From NCBI GenBank assembly GCA_905234265.1, contig CAJOHJ010000017.1, forward strand, positions 1 through 39,644: a DNA stretch of 39,644 bases. Reading direction: 5' to 3'. Of this stretch, positions 24,322 to 31,700 are shown piece by piece. The DNA is from an uncultured Prevotella sp. Its GTDB lineage: Bacteria; Bacteroidota; Bacteroidia; Bacteroidales; Bacteroidaceae. Positions within the stretch are counted from its first letter, which is position 1. Every line of letters begins with the position of its first letter. A program made the translations under genes and the position numbers. The notes beneath the pieces are model-generated. The model worked only from the letters and a program-made list of their open reading frames with translations, ran no database searches and was not told the DNA's origin.

Positions 24322-25224
24322 TTACTTGTCTTTCTTGCCGAAAACTGAGAAGTGGACATAGCGTTTCGGATGGGTCCGAAGGTCTATCAGCAGCGAGTCG
24401 GCAGAGGCGGCTGTTGACGTAAGATTGTTGTAGAGTGTGGCATCGCGCATCAGCAGTCCAAGAGTGCCTTCGGTGCTGCTCAGGCTGGCCGTCATCTGCT
24501 CCACGTTCTTGAGGGTCTGGCTCACTTGGCTGGCAAGTGTCTGGACATCAACGGCAGCCAAGTTGGCGGTGAGCTGCTGTGTGTTGTCAAGAACGCCATC
24601 GGCCTTAGACATCATGGCAGGCACATCGTGATTGAGGCGGGCCGACAGGGTATGCAGCTCCTGCGATGTGGAATTCAGGCTGGCCGTCATGCCTTCGACG
24701 TTGTGCAGGGTGTTGCGCAGAGCAGGGTCGGCAAGAAGGGTGTTAAGGCTTGCCATGATGGAGTCGAGCTTGGGCAGCATGGCCTCTATTGCTGGTACCA
24801 TGTCGCCAACCTTGCTCATCACGCCCAGCTCAGGGCCTCCGGCAATAGTGTCGCCGGCAGAAAGCAAGTCGCCAGTCGCAGGCCCCATGACAATGTTGAT
24901 CTTGATGTTGCCCAGCAGGTCGCCGGCCAGCTCGGCACGCGAACCGCGCGGCAGGCGCATCTGCTTGTTAAGGCCAAGTACCACGTTAATCTTGCTCGAT
25001 GGGTCGTAGTTGTATTCTATTGACTTCACCACGCCGACCTTGTAGCCATTGGCATATACCGGCGACGAGGCGGACAGGCCGCTGACGTCGTCGAACGTAG
25101 CATAATAGGCGTCATCGTTGGAAAACACGCTAAGGCCTTTCAGAAACTGAAGGCCGAAGAACAGAACTACTATGGCTATGATGCCTGTGATGGCTATCTT
25201 TACTTCCTTGGTAAAAAAATTCAT
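24322..25224 (-). CDS. mlaD: MCE/MlaD-family lipid transport protein
   Basis: 300 residues. One N-terminal membrane helix (about 10-30, ITGIIAIVVLFFGLQFL) anchors it in the inner membrane. The MCE domain follows (about 38-120: YYATFDDVSGLSASSPVYANGYKVGVVKSIEY, LPRGSRAELAGDLLGNIKINIVMG). MCE proteins form hexameric rings that carry phospholipids between the membranes, normally with MlaE permease and MlaF ATPase, which are not in this window. The C-terminal half is long helical sequence with repeated (L)N(x)T(S/A)xxL patterns that probably forms a coiled tube. It starts 55 bases after the amidase stop, so the two are likely cotranscribed, as is common in Bacteroidales. The gene symbol is by family only. 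Confidence 0.9.
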   Translation of the reverse strand: MNFFTKEVKIAITGIIAIVVLFFGLQFLKGLSVFSNDDAYYATFDDVSGLSASSPVYANGYKVGVVKSIEYNYDPSSKINVVLGLNKQMRLPRGSRAELAGDLLGNIKINIVMGPATGDLLSAGDTIAGGPELGVMSKVGDMVPAIEAMLPKLDSIMASLNTLLADPALRNTLHNVEGMTASLNSTSQELHTLSARLNHDVPAMMSKADGVLDNTQQLTANLAAVDVQTLASQVSQTLKNVEQMTASLSSTEGTLGLLMRDATLYNNLTSTAASADSLLIDLRTHPKRYVHFSVFGKKDK

Positions 25225-25279
25225 ATCTGGAGACGATGTTACTGTTTGTTATTTCGAATTTAATGTTTGAAGTCTTATC

Positions 25280-26716
25280 TCACTTCCTCGCCTTGAACTC
25301 CTGGATGGCCTGCTGCACATCGGTACGCTTGCCATTCTTGAAGGCTACGATGAAGCACTGTGGGAAACGGGAGGCAAGGCTGCGGCGCAACTGGTAAATC
25401 TCATTATAGTTGGTGGAAGCACCGACGGTGTACTTATAGAGTCCGCCGTCCTTGTAGAAGTCGGCGTCTTTCTGTCCTTTCAGCTGCGGGGAGTTGGCCT
25501 TCAGCTGTGAACCGCTGGCAAGTATCTGCACCTTGAAGACTGGTGCATCGCCGGTCGCAGGCTTGGCAGGCTGGGTCGCAGGCTTGGCAGGTTGGGGAGC
25601 AGGTGCGGCTGGCTGCGAGGCGGCCTTGGCAGGCTCCGTAGGAGTCACTGCTGTCACGACGGGCTTCACAATGCTGTCTGGCTCCGACTGCAAAATGGAG
25701 TCGGCATCGACAGTCTGCGGCCTGTCTCCCGTTGCACCGCTGCCCAGCTGTCCGTCGCGTGCTGCCGCCAGTTCCTCGGCCATGCGGCTCTTGCGCTTCT
25801 TGCCCTGCTGGGGAGCCTCTGCAGGCTGTGCTGGAGCTGTAGGCTGCTGGGCAACAGGCGGCTGCGACGGCTGAGGTGCCGCCTGTGGCAACGGCTGTTG
25901 CGACTGCTGCTGGGAAGCTGACTGCTGATTGCGCGACGATGATTTCTTGGGCGATGTCTGGCTGCTGCGATACTCCTTGAAAGCCTCAAAGATGCCACGG
26001 GCCAGCTGTTGCACGCCGGCATCGCTGGCAAGGAAGCGCTCCTCGTCGGCAGTGGATATGAAGCCTAACTCTATAAGGCAGCTGGGCATGGATGTCTCAC
26101 GCAAAACCAGAAAACCGGCCTGCTTGACGCCCTTGTCCTGACGCTTCGCATGCTGGCAGGTATACTTTTGCACATACTTGGCAAGCTCTACGCTCTGGGC
26201 CATGTTGCGGTCCTGCATAAACTCGAACATGATGTAGCTTTCTGCAGAATTGGGGTCGAAACCCTGATAGCGTTGCTTGTAGTCGCGCTCTATGAGAATT
26301 ACGGAGTTCTCGCGCTTTGCGACTTCAAGGTTGTCGTTGGCACGGTGCATGCCGAGGGTGTAGGTTTCTACACCGCGGGCTATGCGACCCTTGGGCAGAG
26401 AGTTGGTATGTATGCTGACAAACAGGTCGGCCTTGGCATGGTTGGCAATGTCGGCACGCTTATGCAACGGAACGAATATGTCGGATGTGCGGGTATATAT
26501 CACCCTCACGTCGGAGCAGTTGCGCTCTACAAGTTTGCCAAAGGCAAGCGCAACATTGAGATTGATGGTCTTTTCCTTGGTGATGGCTCCTATGGCTCCT
26601 GCGTCATTGCCTCCATGGCCGGCATCAATGACCAGCGTGAAATTCTTGTTGGCTGCCGAAACCGTCAGGCATGCCGAAAAGAACACCAAAAAAAGGACAC
26701 ACAGTCTGGCTTTCAT
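25280..26716 (-). CDS. N-acetylmuramoyl-L-alanine amidase (Amidase_3) with C-terminal SPOR domain
   Basis: 478 residues from the ATG at 26716 (another ATG two codons upstream). Signal peptide MKARLCVLFLVFFSACLTVSA. Amidase_3 domain about 25-250 with zinc ligands H34 (IDAGHGG), E49 and H103 (SIHTNS), and catalytic E216 (CLIELGFIS); it cleaves the amide bond between MurNAc and the stem peptide. A Gln/Pro/Ala-rich linker (about 255-390) follows, with short AxPQPAKPATQPAKPA repeats that could vary in length. A SPOR domain (about 392-478, FKVQILASGSQLKANSP to the end) binds glycan strands without stem peptides, targeting the enzyme to the division site. So this is an AmiC-like daughter-cell separation enzyme. 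A promoter lies just upstream. Confidence 0.94.
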   Translation of the reverse strand: MKARLCVLFLVFFSACLTVSAANKNFTLVIDAGHGGNDAGAIGAITKEKTINLNVALAFGKLVERNCSDVRVIYTRTSDIFVPLHKRADIANHAKADLFVSIHTNSLPKGRIARGVETYTLGMHRANDNLEVAKRENSVILIERDYKQRYQGFDPNSAESYIMFEFMQDRNMAQSVELAKYVQKYTCQHAKRQDKGVKQAGFLVLRETSMPSCLIELGFISTADEERFLASDAGVQQLARGIFEAFKEYRSSQTSPKKSSSRNQQSASQQQSQQPLPQAAPQPSQPPVAQQPTAPAQPAEAPQQGKKRKSRMAEELAAARDGQLGSGATGDRPQTVDADSILQSEPDSIVKPVVTAVTPTEPAKAASQPAAPAPQPAKPATQPAKPATGDAPVFKVQILASGSQLKANSPQLKGQKDADFYKDGGLYKYTVGASTNYNEIYQLRRSLASRFPQCFIVAFKNGKRTDVQQAIQEFKARK

Positions 26717-26742
26717 ACACATTATTATATATATATATTCAG

Positions 26743-26775
26743 CAAAATTACTTATTTAAACACGAAAAACGCAAA
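26743..26775 (-). promoter_or_regulatory. Possible promoter for the amidase gene
   Basis: Minus strand: TTTG (26772-26775), 21 bases, TAATTTTG (26743-26750). Spacing is one to two bases longer than in the other promoters here. Predicted start near 26736. Confidence 0.5.
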
Positions 26776-26776
26776 C

Positions 26777-27202
26777 TCAGCGCGCAGTTTTATCATTTAT
26801 TAAATGTAGCGACACGCCAGCCCCGGCACATTTGACGCCCAAGGGCGGATTTTTCTTTACTACGCTGACGTCGACAGCAGCAACCTGAGGGAACTCTTCA
26901 AGCACGGACTGGCCAATGCGGCCTGCCACATGTTCCAGGAGTGCAGAGGGCTGGGCCATCTCTCTTACGACGATTGCCGACAGGCTGGAATAGTTCAGCG
27001 TGTCGGCAATAGAGTCGGAAACAACGGCCTTGCTGACGTCAACATCCACCGACAGTGAAACACTGTACTCACCGCCCACCGTACGCTCCTGGGGGAGAAC
27101 GCCGTGATAGGCATAAATGCTGATGTCCGTCAGACTGATCCTGCTTACTGACAGGCTATTCCTGCCGTCAGTATGACTAATCCTGCTGCTCGTTGTCGTC
27201 AT
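26777..27202 (-). CDS. folB: Dihydroneopterin aldolase FolB
   Basis: 141 residues from the ATG at 27202. FolB converts 7,8-dihydroneopterin to 6-hydroxymethyl-dihydropterin and glycolaldehyde in folate synthesis. Family features: SLTDISIYAYHGVLPQERTVGGEY (Tyr-His-Gly-x-x-x-x-Glu), TLNYSSLSAIV, LLEHVAGRI, and the C-terminal SVVKKNPPLG with the catalytic Lys. The usual protein is about 120 residues; here about 20 extra Ser/Arg-rich residues precede the domain because the start lies inside the upstream gene, overlapping its end by 26 bases. No other Met or good alternative start exists nearer the domain, so the extension or a rare start codon must be used. Coupled translation with the upstream gene is likely. 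Confidence 0.9.
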   Translation of the reverse strand: MTTTSSRISHTDGRNSLSVSRISLTDISIYAYHGVLPQERTVGGEYSVSLSVDVDVSKAVVSDSIADTLNYSSLSAIVVREMAQPSALLEHVAGRIGQSVLEEFPQVAAVDVSVVKKNPPLGVKCAGAGVSLHLINDKTAR

Positions 27203-27875
27203 AATGTTCTTCGGCAGACTCACCGCCATTGTCAAGGTATTTCTTCAGCGCACGCTCGACGCCCTGTTTCCAGGTGTTGATGCTTTCCGACTGCAACGAC
27301 AGCGAACTGACCAGCTTGATGACGTGCGACAGCGGCATCCTATAGCGCAGCACGCCGCTGATGAGCTTGGCATAGTTCCAGTATTCTGGATTGAATTTTT
27401 CCGACAGGCCCTCAACGGTAGTCTTGTAGCCGCGCTTGTTGACAAACTGGAAGTCGTAGCGTTTCGTGCCGTCGTCGTTCACCTGCTTGATAATCTTTCC
27501 ATTAGTCACCGACTTAGGCAAAATGATGCCCTCTTCGTCGTCTTGCAGACCGGTGAATATCTCGTAGGGATAGCCGTCAAGGAGTCCGACCAGCGCAACC
27601 CACTTGTCTTTGTTGTTCTGGAAGCGCACCACGTCGCACTCCAGTTCCTTAGGGCGCACCTCGGTAACCTCTGGCCGCTGGTTCTTCTCGACAGCATTCA
27701 TTGCTGAGCCGGCAAGTGTCAGAAGAAGCTGCTGCTCGTCGGCAGACAATGCCTGCAGACAGCGGGAAAGCAAATCAAATATTTGATCGTCCGTCTTTAC
27801 GCTTTCTGTATTTTGGGATGTAACAGCTAAATGATGAGCAAGCCGCTGTAATACCGTATCATTAATTCTGTTCAT
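27177..27875 (-). CDS. Free-standing domain resembling the C-terminus of class II ribonucleotide reductase (NrdJ)
   Basis: 232 residues from the ATG at 27875. From about residue 78 the sequence (ELECDVVRFQNNKDKWVALV, GLLDGYPYEIFTGLQDDEEG, YDFQFVNKRGYKTTVEGLSE, NYAKLISGVLRYRMP, INTWKQGVERALKKYL) closely resembles, from memory of the family, the TSCPD-type C-terminal region of Bacteroidetes adenosylcobalamin-dependent ribonucleotide reductases. The catalytic barrel is absent, and so is the final Cys-rich tail with the redox cysteines; instead it ends in acidic EEHYDDNEQQD. The first ~75 residues are helical and unrecognised. It could be a remnant or a repurposed regulatory domain. It overlaps folB by 26 bases. 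The first ~35 codons are AT-rich, unlike the rest. Confidence 0.7.
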   Translation of the reverse strand: MNRINDTVLQRLAHHLAVTSQNTESVKTDDQIFDLLSRCLQALSADEQQLLLTLAGSAMNAVEKNQRPEVTEVRPKELECDVVRFQNNKDKWVALVGLLDGYPYEIFTGLQDDEEGIILPKSVTNGKIIKQVNDDGTKRYDFQFVNKRGYKTTVEGLSEKFNPEYWNYAKLISGVLRYRMPLSHVIKLVSSLSLQSESINTWKQGVERALKKYLDNGGESAEEHYDDNEQQD

Positions 27876-27926
27876 ATTGTCATCAGCTATAACAAATATC
27901 ACAATTTGACATTTGTTCTATGATTA

Positions 27927-29504
27927 TTATTTCCTGCTTAAGATTTCCTGGAACTTCAGTGCATTTTGATGGAATGGATCCAAATCAAGAATTAAGTCTG
28001 CATATGCCAATGCCGCCTTTTTGTCCTTATTCTGGAAATATTCGTAGCCCATAAGATAGTTATACATCGTAACCAACCTCTTGGTTTTAGACTCATCCAA
28101 ACTGCCTTTCGATTTCAGAACATTAATAGTTTCAATAGCAAATGGATAGGCCAGCCATTCGTCATTGTTTGGATCCAACATGGTTCTTATTGCCCACCGC
28201 TGATAAGAATAATAGTCATCATCTTCTTTGAAGAGCGACATTGCCTCTTTGTATACTTCATCGGCCTTCATCAAAACGGCCTCTTTCTCAGCCCCTTCCA
28301 ATTCCTGCGACCAAAGCAGATAATAACGGCCAAAGTGATATGCAATATCATTGATATAACTGCCCTCAGCCTTACGCTTTGCTACAAAATCCGCATAAAC
28401 GTCAATACCTTTCTGATATTCCTTGCTCTTAAAAAAGTCAGCGACTTTTGCTCTTACAAGTTGGTGAATATAAATAGTGGCAGAGTTTCTTGCGTCATCT
28501 GCAAGATTATCTTTGGCCAATACTGTTTCGTATATGTCCATGGCTCTGTCATAATTTTTATTATTTGTTAGGCACTTGGCATAGAACAGATAATCCCAGA
28601 CCTCTACAATCTCACCTGTATAGTTCTGCGGTGCCTCTGAAGCCTTCAACGCCTCAAATGCAGAGTCAACCTTTTCACATTCCTTTGCATCTTCAAGCGT
28701 TCTGAGGTAGTATCTGTTTAATGCAAGACTCTTTGGAAAATAGCGCAGTCCTTCTTTTGCCTTTGTGTTACACATTTCACCTCTTCCAGACTGATAGTAT
28801 GCCAAGACCATCGTCTCCACGTCCGACTGAGGCATGTCTTTAATGGACATTTTACCATAATAGTCTGCTACCTGATAGCGATATTTTACACCAGTAATAT
28901 CAATCTTCTCATAGATACGGGCAATATACATGTCAACTGGCAGGTTGGGGTCTATCTGCCTTAACTGCTCAAGCTTTTTTGTTGCCAACTCAATATCCGT
29001 CCTTGCCAAAATCATTGCTTCGGCAATATAAAGACTGGAGTCGCGCGGATTAGCCTTCATTCCCATTTCCAGCCAGTCCATAGCCAGCTCAGGATTGCCG
29101 TCGTAGTCGAACATATCGGCGGCCAGCACATAGGCCGGCGCGTATGTGGAGTCAGTGCGCAGGGCTGCGCGTATGTAGTGCATGGCACGCACCGTGTCGT
29201 TCTTGTGGAAGTAGCGGTACTTATGGGTTTCGGCAGTGTTGTAGCGGTTATCCTCGGCCTCGTTGTAGTTATAGAATGCCTTGGCAATGCGCGTGCCGAG
29301 AGGCGCACTGCGGTGATTATGGTCGAAGACGCGCTGTATCAGGGGGGCGGTGATGTAGTCTTGAGTGTACAGACGCACAATGGTGTCCACAGCTGCGCCT
29401 ATGGCCCTGATGTCATCCTGCGCACTGGCCGTTGATGGCAGCAGGCACACGATAGCCGCCACGGCTGTTGCCTTCCAAGTGTTCAATATCCTGTTTCTGT
29501 TCAT
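27927..29504 (-). CDS. Exported TPR-repeat protein
   Basis: 525 residues. Signal peptide ending ASA-Q (about residue 28), then almost entirely helical TPR-like sequence: AMHYIRAALRTDSTYAPAYVLAADMF, PELAMDWLEMGMKANPRDSSLYI, YDRAMDIYETVLAKDN, and the C-terminal KKAALAYADLILDLDPFHQNALKFQEILSRK. TPR proteins of this sort serve as periplasmic or outer-membrane assembly partners; no enzyme motif is present. It lies 48 bases after the beta-barrel gene and is the last member of the fimbria/OmpA/barrel run. Composition is mosaic: the 5' ~450 bases (29050-29504) are GC-rich like upstream genes, the rest AT-rich. Confidence 0.8.
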   Translation of the reverse strand: MNRNRILNTWKATAVAAIVCLLPSTASAQDDIRAIGAAVDTIVRLYTQDYITAPLIQRVFDHNHRSAPLGTRIAKAFYNYNEAEDNRYNTAETHKYRYFHKNDTVRAMHYIRAALRTDSTYAPAYVLAADMFDYDGNPELAMDWLEMGMKANPRDSSLYIAEAMILARTDIELATKKLEQLRQIDPNLPVDMYIARIYEKIDITGVKYRYQVADYYGKMSIKDMPQSDVETMVLAYYQSGRGEMCNTKAKEGLRYFPKSLALNRYYLRTLEDAKECEKVDSAFEALKASEAPQNYTGEIVEVWDYLFYAKCLTNNKNYDRAMDIYETVLAKDNLADDARNSATIYIHQLVRAKVADFFKSKEYQKGIDVYADFVAKRKAEGSYINDIAYHFGRYYLLWSQELEGAEKEAVLMKADEVYKEAMSLFKEDDDYYSYQRWAIRTMLDPNNDEWLAYPFAIETINVLKSKGSLDESKTKRLVTMYNYLMGYEYFQNKDKKAALAYADLILDLDPFHQNALKFQEILSRK

Positions 29505-29552
29505 ATTGATGCTCTTGCTTTCTGTTTTACAATCCTCGTTTCCTGTGCCGCC

Positions 29553-31700
29553 TTACATCTTCGGCTTGCCGAAGCTGTACTGCACGCCTATGTTCACCGT
29601 TTCCATCAGCTTCAGTCTCGTGAAGTCAATGCCGGACACCTTTGTCGTTATCAGCGAGTATGCCGTAGGACTTATGTAGAAATTCAGCTTCTTCTTCCAG
29701 TGGTATTCCAGCTTGAAGCCGATGTGTGCGCCGAATGACAGCGAGCCTTGCAGGTCGCCAGTAGGCTCCACACGGTGGTTCTCCATTATTCGTTCCATAG
29801 GCGATATTTCGCGCTTGTAGTTCAGCATGAAGACTGCCGTCGGGCCGGCGTATGCAAACAGCCTCAACTTCTGCGGGCGATAGTGCATCATCAGATGGTT
29901 AAGGTCTATCAGCGCTCCCGGCGAAACGAGCAGCAGGCCGTACTTATGGCTCCACAGTCCCTCGCGCTCCACAGGCGAATAGTCCTCCGGTGCGTTGGGA
30001 TCATCCATATTGTAGTCAGTAAACCGCGTAATGTTATCACGCGACAGTCCCACATACTCTATGCCAAGCCTGACGCCTTTCAGACGGTCGAAGTGGTATT
30101 CTCCGAACAGCTGTCCGTTGTATGACAGCCCCACGCCGCCTGTATATCCGCTCTGAGTCTGCAAGAAGTTCAAGCCCAACGCTCCGCCGACGGTCCAAGG
30201 GCGCAGGCGGTCGGTGATGAACTCTTCTTCGTAGCTGTGCTTGTAGAAGCGCTTGTCGTCGCGCTCTTCCACCGTCAAGCCTACGCTCAGCGTTATATTG
30301 TCATCGCCATAGCGCTTACTGCGGTTTTCTGCATTGCGGTATGGAATGCTGTATTCGTTGTGCATGAAGCGCGGCTCCACGAATATTTTCAGTCCCGGCG
30401 TCGGCTGATACCACAGATTAACGCCCCCACCCCATCCGAAGGTGCTGCAGCTCAACGGTTGCTCCTGCTGCTTCTGCAGCCAACCCTTCTCAAAGCCGCC
30501 AACGAGATAGAAGCCCCATGGCTTGTCCCACTGGAAGTTCTTCATGAAGCCCAGCGGATTGGCCATTGCCTCCAGCCGGAAGCCCATGTATACGTTATGT
30601 CTGTCGACGGTGTATGAGGGATGGAAGTTTGCCTCGTTGGCAGGCACCACTACCTTTCTCCATACGTTGGTGCGCTGGAAAAGCGTTGCTCTCAGGCCTA
30701 TCACCGGCGAGAGCCACTTGCCACCCTGCAGTGCAACCTCGCTGCCCATGGTCTCTCCCATGCCTAATGACGGCGACTTCATCAGCGACAGGCCGTTGGA
30801 AAACTGTACGAACCACGGTTGCTGCCAGGACTCCACATGATAGTCTTTCGACACTTTGTCATATTGCGAGGAGTCAGCCTGCAGCACCAGCCGTTTCCAC
30901 GACTCAGGCGACAGGTTGTTGTACAGATAGTATATATAATTAATGTTTACGCCGTAGAAGATGTCCGTAGACCTCCAGTTACGTTTCTTGCTGACGTCAA
31001 CCTGGTCAGAGGCGATGCCCAGGTAAGGCTCTACGCTGACGTATCCGTGCGGGCCTGTATAGAAGCGCATCTGCAGTCCCATGTGTGCCTCGCCGGAAAT
31101 GCCCGTCTCCGTGCTCATTTTCGAATATTGCCCGCCTAAGCCCACAATGGCCGACAGATTTAGCTGCCGCGTGGGGTTAAAGCCGTCGAAGTAGCCTGAG
31201 AGGTCGTAGATATAGTCGGCCTTCAGCCCGAACTTGCTGAATTTGTATAAATCTTCATTCAGATAGCCCCACGAAGCGTGGCCCATCAGCCTGACAGAGT
31301 GCAACTTGCTAAGATGCTTGCCTGCGCCGAACTGCACCTGCGGCATCATGCTTATCTCGAAATTGTCTGATGACGGCAGTATCTTTTCACCGCCAACACC
31401 CAGCTGTAAGTACATGTTGCGCATCCAGGCCTTGCCCTTGCGGAACGTCTCGCCGCCTGGCAGGTAGCGATTTTCCAGCACGTCGTGAATGATGTTATGC
31501 CCGTTAGGCACCAGATTTCTCGGCTTGTGGGCAGTGTCTGCCGCAAAAGTGCCGTCTTCGTCGCGTTCGTCGTCTTCGCCATACCTCGTCGTGTCACGCG
31601 GAATGGCCGGAATGCCAAGGAGTGCCGCAGCGGCATTCCCTGCCGTAGCGGTCAGCGACATCACTGTCAGCAAAGCCACTATTACTGCCCTGTACTTCAT
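29553..31700 (-). CDS. Large outer-membrane beta-barrel protein of the fimbrial locus
   Basis: 715 residues. Signal peptide MKYRAVIVALLTVMSLTATAGNAAA, a short acidic linker (about 38-60), then long beta-rich sequence with aromatic girdle-like strands (MYLQLGVGGEKILPSSDNFEISMMPQVQFGAGK, LNLSAIVGLGGQYSKM, GYVSVEPYLGIA). A second barrel-like unit begins around residue 495 (RPWTVGGALGLNFLQTQSGYTGGVGLSYNGQLFGEYHF). It ends VNIGVQYSFGKPKM, a typical barrel end, although the last residue is not aromatic. The start overlaps the OmpA-like gene's stop (ATGA), implying translational coupling. I do not recognise a named family; a pore or anchor for the products of the locus is inferred from context. Confidence 0.75.
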   Translation of the reverse strand: MKYRAVIVALLTVMSLTATAGNAAAALLGIPAIPRDTTRYGEDDERDEDGTFAADTAHKPRNLVPNGHNIIHDVLENRYLPGGETFRKGKAWMRNMYLQLGVGGEKILPSSDNFEISMMPQVQFGAGKHLSKLHSVRLMGHASWGYLNEDLYKFSKFGLKADYIYDLSGYFDGFNPTRQLNLSAIVGLGGQYSKMSTETGISGEAHMGLQMRFYTGPHGYVSVEPYLGIASDQVDVSKKRNWRSTDIFYGVNINYIYYLYNNLSPESWKRLVLQADSSQYDKVSKDYHVESWQQPWFVQFSNGLSLMKSPSLGMGETMGSEVALQGGKWLSPVIGLRATLFQRTNVWRKVVVPANEANFHPSYTVDRHNVYMGFRLEAMANPLGFMKNFQWDKPWGFYLVGGFEKGWLQKQQEQPLSCSTFGWGGGVNLWYQPTPGLKIFVEPRFMHNEYSIPYRNAENRSKRYGDDNITLSVGLTVEERDDKRFYKHSYEEEFITDRLRPWTVGGALGLNFLQTQSGYTGGVGLSYNGQLFGEYHFDRLKGVRLGIEYVGLSRDNITRFTDYNMDDPNAPEDYSPVEREGLWSHKYGLLLVSPGALIDLNHLMMHYRPQKLRLFAYAGPTAVFMLNYKREISPMERIMENHRVEPTGDLQGSLSFGAHIGFKLEYHWKKKLNFYISPTAYSLITTKVSGIDFTRLKLMETVNIGVQYSFGKPKM

